Source: Bacteroidetes bacterium UBA7368 (lineage in GTDB: Bacteria; Bacteroidota; Rhodothermia; Rhodothermales; UBA10348). Taken from it: a DNA stretch of 9,200 nt. The stretch lies in assembly GCA_002469915.1 (NCBI GenBank), contig DKOG01000220.1, positions 1 through 9,200 on the forward strand. The letters are read 5' to 3'. A program made the position numbers and the translations under genes. Numbering within the stretch: position 1 is the stretch's first letter; each line of letters starts with the position of its first letter. The notes under the pieces were generated by a model. The model was not told the origin of the DNA and ran no database searches. It was given only the letters and a program-made list of their open reading frames with translations. Shown here piece after piece: positions 6,689-9,200 of the stretch.

Positions 6689-7387
6689 TTACTCGTATAT
6701 CAGTTGGATTGCCGCATCCGCAAACCGTTGTCCCATAATGGTATACCCATCTCCAGGCATATGTAAATCGTTCGATATTTCGTTTCCTTGACGGTCTAAT
6801 CCGTCGTTCAGGTCATCGGTATTGATCCATGCACCCTTGGGATAGGATTCGGCGGTCTGGACGAGAACCTCCCGCACCATGGTCCAGTGTGGAAAGCGAG
6901 CGTTATCCATGTCGAAATCAGACAACCGTCCAACGACCAACTGAACGTCATCTCGCTCGAGGTCTTTTTGCAGCTGATCCATAAGTCCGATAAGACTTGC
7001 TCCGTATACGGTGCCATGCGATTGCCGCGCATCGCTTTCTCCCTGCATCCAAATAAACGTAATGGTATCCACCGAGCGATCGGTTAAGGCGGAGTCCACT
7101 TTGGCCATCATGCTATCATAGAGCGCACCATCTGCGATGGGCGTATCGCCTTCGGCTGGTTTCCAGTTTTTAAACCACCGGCGGATGGGTTGTCCTCCCC
7201 AGGCGTCCTTTACGACGATTACATTTTCCGCTCCAAATTCGGCTTGAACAGCAGGAGTGAAAGAGTCTTCTGGGTTCAATCTAGCCATATTGGATTGGCC
7301 AGAGAGGATAAATAGGTGGGTAGCTGGGTCCTGACTACAGCCCAGAACCAGTAGCGATAGGGCAAATAGGTAGCTAATAGATTTCAT
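6689..7387 (-). CDS. SASA/CE6-type carbohydrate O-acetylesterase lipoprotein
   Basis: I start the gene at ATG 7385-7387 (232 residues) because it opens with a lipoprotein signal, MKSISYLF to lipobox LVLGC (Cys17). The longer in-frame ATG at 7462 would place the start across the upstream terminator hairpin. The mature protein is an SGNH-type esterase of the SASA group (sialate O-acetylesterase and CE6 acetylxylan esterases). Block I is LSGQSNM (28-34) with nucleophile Ser32. The oxyanion glycine lies in DAWGGQPIRRW (61-71). Block III is FIWMQGESDA (111-120), and the Asp-x-His block is NDLHMPGDGY (206-215) with Asp207 and His209. The expected reaction is removal of O-acetyl groups from sugars; the sugar cannot be told from sequence. 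As a lipoprotein it acts in the periplasm or at the cell surface. CATTTTTG at 7399-7406 on the coding strand vaguely resembles a Bacteroidota -7 element but lies close to the start codon. Confidence 0.9.
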   Translation of the reverse strand: MKSISYLFALSLLVLGCSQDPATHLFILSGQSNMARLNPEDSFTPAVQAEFGAENVIVVKDAWGGQPIRRWFKNWKPAEGDTPIADGALYDSMMAKVDSALTDRSVDTITFIWMQGESDARQSHGTVYGASLIGLMDQLQKDLERDDVQLVVGRLSDFDMDNARFPHWTMVREVLVQTAESYPKGAWINTDDLNDGLDRQGNEISNDLHMPGDGYTIMGQRFADAAIQLIYE

Positions 7388-7424
7388 TCGGGGCGATACA
7401 AAAATGGGTTGTATAAAAGTGAGT

Positions 7425-7461
7425 AAAAAAATGGGGGATGCCTTAAAAAAGGCATCCCCCA
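7425..7461 (-). terminator. Rho-independent terminator of the LVIVD-repeat gene
   Basis: On the minus strand a perfect 13-base-pair stem (arms 7449-7461 and 7432-7444, TGGGGGATGCCTT and its complement) closes a 4-base loop. An A and a run of seven T follow at once, reaching about 7424. The hairpin starts 26 bases after the stop codon of the LVIVD-repeat gene. There is no T-run on the other side, so it works for the minus strand only. It separates the LVIVD gene from the downstream esterase and TfoX genes, which therefore probably need their own promoter between 7388 and 7424. Confidence 0.93.
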
Positions 7462-7487
7462 CAGAAGATCAAAACAAACTGATCGGT

Positions 7488-9200
7488 TTACATTCTCATG
7501 AGTCCCCCAGAGACTCTTACGAATGTCCTGACTTTGGTGTCAGGATTGCTTCTCAGTTCGCCAGCGAGTGCACGCAGGGCCTTGTGGTTTCCATTTTCAC
7601 TGGATTCCAAAGCTGCTCTAGCTGCCGCGATATTTGACGCGGACAATCCTTTTGAACGCTCCAACTGATCGATGTAGGAATGTGCCAGAGCGTATGTCAT
7701 TGGCCACGTGAATTTAGGCTGTCCCTGAGGATTCAGGTATTCTAGCTGCACGGACTTGGCGGCTTCAATCTCATTGGCGGAGATGAATCCACTAGGCTTG
7801 AGCTCAAAGATATCTAGACCACGAGCAATCTCAGAACTGACAATCACTCCATTGTACCAGTACACGGACCAGCTTCCACCAGCACCCATTGTATTGGCGT
7901 CAGATGGGCCACGGTCATGGTAGGCGATCTCCACAACATTCTCCATGTCGGTCCAGTCAAAAATGGAAATACCACCCTGATACCAGGACTGTACCATGAC
8001 TTCGCGACCAGGAATCGGAATCAATGATCCATTGTGGGCTACACAATTTTCAAGAGAGGTCTGTGGAGCTGGAAGCTTCCAGTACCCTTTGAAATCCATT
8101 TTCCCATCTTCCGCGAGGGTGAAGTAGGCATTTGCTCCCCATTCCATCGGATCTGTTTCGCGGCATTTTGGCTGGCCACCGCCACCCCATTCGTCCGTAA
8201 ACAGCACTTTCGAACCGTCATTACTGAAGGTCGCGGAGTGCCAGTATGAGAAGTTGGAATCAGCAACGGCATCCATTCTGTACGGATTTGCAGGGTCGGT
8301 AATATCTAACATCAACCCGTATCCACCACAAGCTCCGCCAGCTCTTCCGATTTCAGGATATAGCGTGATGTCGTGGCACTGTGTGGGTCCTGGAGCGGGT
8401 CCGTCATCTTCCTCGTCACTAGGTGCGCCGAAACGAGCGGCCATCATGGCAGGAAGTGCGGCTCGAAAAGCAGTGCTATCCTCGCCCGTAGGTGTGTCGT
8501 TTCCACGCTGTTTGGCAAAAGCCGCAAGCATGGGACCTACAAACTGTGCCGGCATGACACGTTCCTGACCGAATAATTCAACAACAAACTCACCGCGAGC
8601 TTTAGCCGCATCCAATTCCGCAATATCAGCTGGTGAAGGGCCGTGCTCAGGTGGAGCAACGAGGTCTTCGAAAATGCGTGGAGAGCTTACGATCGCAGCT
8701 TCTTCTGGATGAGCCAAAGGAACCTTGATGACTTCAATCCGGAACAGCGCTGAATTGGGATCCTCCGAAGGAGCTAGTCCGGAGCAACCAGACAGTTCGT
8801 CTTCAGGGCGTACGCTGGATGATCCAGAGATGTAAACGTAGATGTTTTCATCATCATTTGGGCTTTTCAGCACGGAATGCGTGTGAGACCCACGGCATGT
8901 CTGGACGTTGGACACATACTGAGGATTTTTGATGTCGTCAATCGTGAAAATGCGAATGCCTCTCAGGCGATCCTGGCTCACGGCTTCCTGTACTCCATCC
9001 GTTCCACAATCCAGACGACCACCTAGGCCCTCACCGGATACGATCAATAAGTTGCCATATACAGAAACGTCGCTCTGAGAAGCTGGACATACGTACTCTT
9101 TGACCAGAACAGGCTTGGACGGTGTTGAGATGTCAAAAATCTGGAAACCATTGTAGTTACCCTGAATCGCGTAGTCACCCGTGAATGCGAGGTCAGAGTT
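7488..9200 (-). CDS. LVIVD-repeat protein, N-terminus beyond the right edge
   Basis: The frame is open from the right edge to TAA at 7488-7490, giving 570 residues of the C-terminal part; the true start is outside the window. It has the repeated beta blocks of LVIVD-type propeller-like proteins: NGFQIFDISTPSKPVLV then SVYGNLLIVSG near the edge, RGIRIFTIDDIKNPQYV (about 81-97), YGLMLDITDPANPYRM (about 294-309), GGISIFDWTDMENVVEI and GVIVSSEIARGLDIFEL (about 451-467). Eight cysteines (38, 65, 102, 139, 275, 291, 346, 386 from the edge) suggest disulfides and an extracytoplasmic site. An Ala- and acid-rich insert of about 95 residues (180-275) interrupts the repeats and ends in SDEEDDGPAPGP. The last 100 residues are helical and differ from the propeller. 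The function of LVIVD proteins is unknown. Transcription ends at the hairpin at 7425-7461. Confidence 0.88.
   Translation of the reverse strand, partial: NSDLAFTGDYAIQGNYNGFQIFDISTPSKPVLVKEYVCPASQSDVSVYGNLLIVSGEGLGGRLDCGTDGVQEAVSQDRLRGIRIFTIDDIKNPQYVSNVQTCRGSHTHSVLKSPNDDENIYVYISGSSSVRPEDELSGCSGLAPSEDPNSALFRIEVIKVPLAHPEEAAIVSSPRIFEDLVAPPEHGPSPADIAELDAAKARGEFVVELFGQERVMPAQFVGPMLAAFAKQRGNDTPTGEDSTAFRAALPAMMAARFGAPSDEEDDGPAPGPTQCHDITLYPEIGRAGGACGGYGLMLDITDPANPYRMDAVADSNFSYWHSATFSNDGSKVLFTDEWGGGGQPKCRETDPMEWGANAYFTLAEDGKMDFKGYWKLPAPQTSLENCVAHNGSLIPIPGREVMVQSWYQGGISIFDWTDMENVVEIAYHDRGPSDANTMGAGGSWSVYWYNGVIVSSEIARGLDIFELKPSGFISANEIEAAKSVQLEYLNPQGQPKFTWPMTYALAHSYIDQLERSKGLSASNIAAARAALESSENGNHKALRALAGELRSNPDTKVRTFVRVSGGLMRM

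Noticed and set aside
9045..9047. TTG codon as the start of the LVIVD-repeat gene
   Set aside because: The same frame stays open for 51 more codons to the window edge and those codons encode further repeat sequence (GNYNGFQIFDIS), so the real start lies outside the window.
1..9200. Defence system, mobile element, CRISPR or biosynthetic cluster
   Set aside because: No transposase, integrase, nuclease, toxin-antitoxin pair, direct repeat array or biosynthetic core enzyme was seen on either strand.

Overview
The window most likely comes from a Gram-negative, mid-GC bacterium of the Bacteroidota or Rhodothermota group. The best clue is the C-terminal type IX secretion (T9SS) sorting domain on the protein at 1869-3098, since that system is confined to this broad lineage. 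Two other traits fit: many lipoproteins with a short lipobox, and start codons with no clear Shine-Dalgarno sequence. I cannot name genus or species from the sequence. There is no rRNA, tRNA, CRISPR array, insertion sequence or phage gene. Coding density is high: the longest stretch without a gene is 113 bases.

Left block, minus strand, transcribed from about 3839 down past the left edge: a DUF4197 lipoprotein (3111-3839); an exported N-formylglutamate amidohydrolase-like protein with a T9SS tail (1869-3098), 12 bases behind it; an exported thioredoxin-like protein (1167-1769); a cytoplasmic DUF302 protein (714-1097); and a lipoprotein of unknown function cut by the left edge (1-658). Gaps of 12, 99, 69 and 55 bases and the lack of any convincing terminator allow one long operon or a few short ones.

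Middle: the only plus-strand gene, 3953-6349, encodes a 798-residue lipoprotein. It reads like a large glycoside-hydrolase-type enzyme (beta-rich N domain, probable TIM barrel, beta-rich C domain) that I cannot place in a named family. It is divergent from the DUF4197 gene across a 113-base region that must hold both promoters if both genes are transcribed locally.

Right block, minus strand: a secreted LVIVD-repeat protein enters from beyond the right edge and ends at 7488. It is followed by a textbook intrinsic terminator (7425-7461). Next come a SASA/CE6-type carbohydrate O-acetylesterase lipoprotein (6689-7387) and, 5 bases later, a TfoX N-terminal-domain protein (6351-6683). The TfoX gene ends 1 base from the stop of the plus-strand hydrolase.

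Taken together, most products act in the envelope or outside the cell: four lipoproteins, one T9SS cargo, one periplasmic-type thioredoxin fold and probably the LVIVD protein. The putative hydrolase and the O-acetylesterase lie close together in opposite orientation and could both work on decorated polysaccharide. No SusC/SusD pair or sulfatase is present, so this is not a classical polysaccharide utilization locus as far as the window shows. I found no convincing new multi-gene system; the hydrolase-like lipoprotein is the best candidate for something undescribed.
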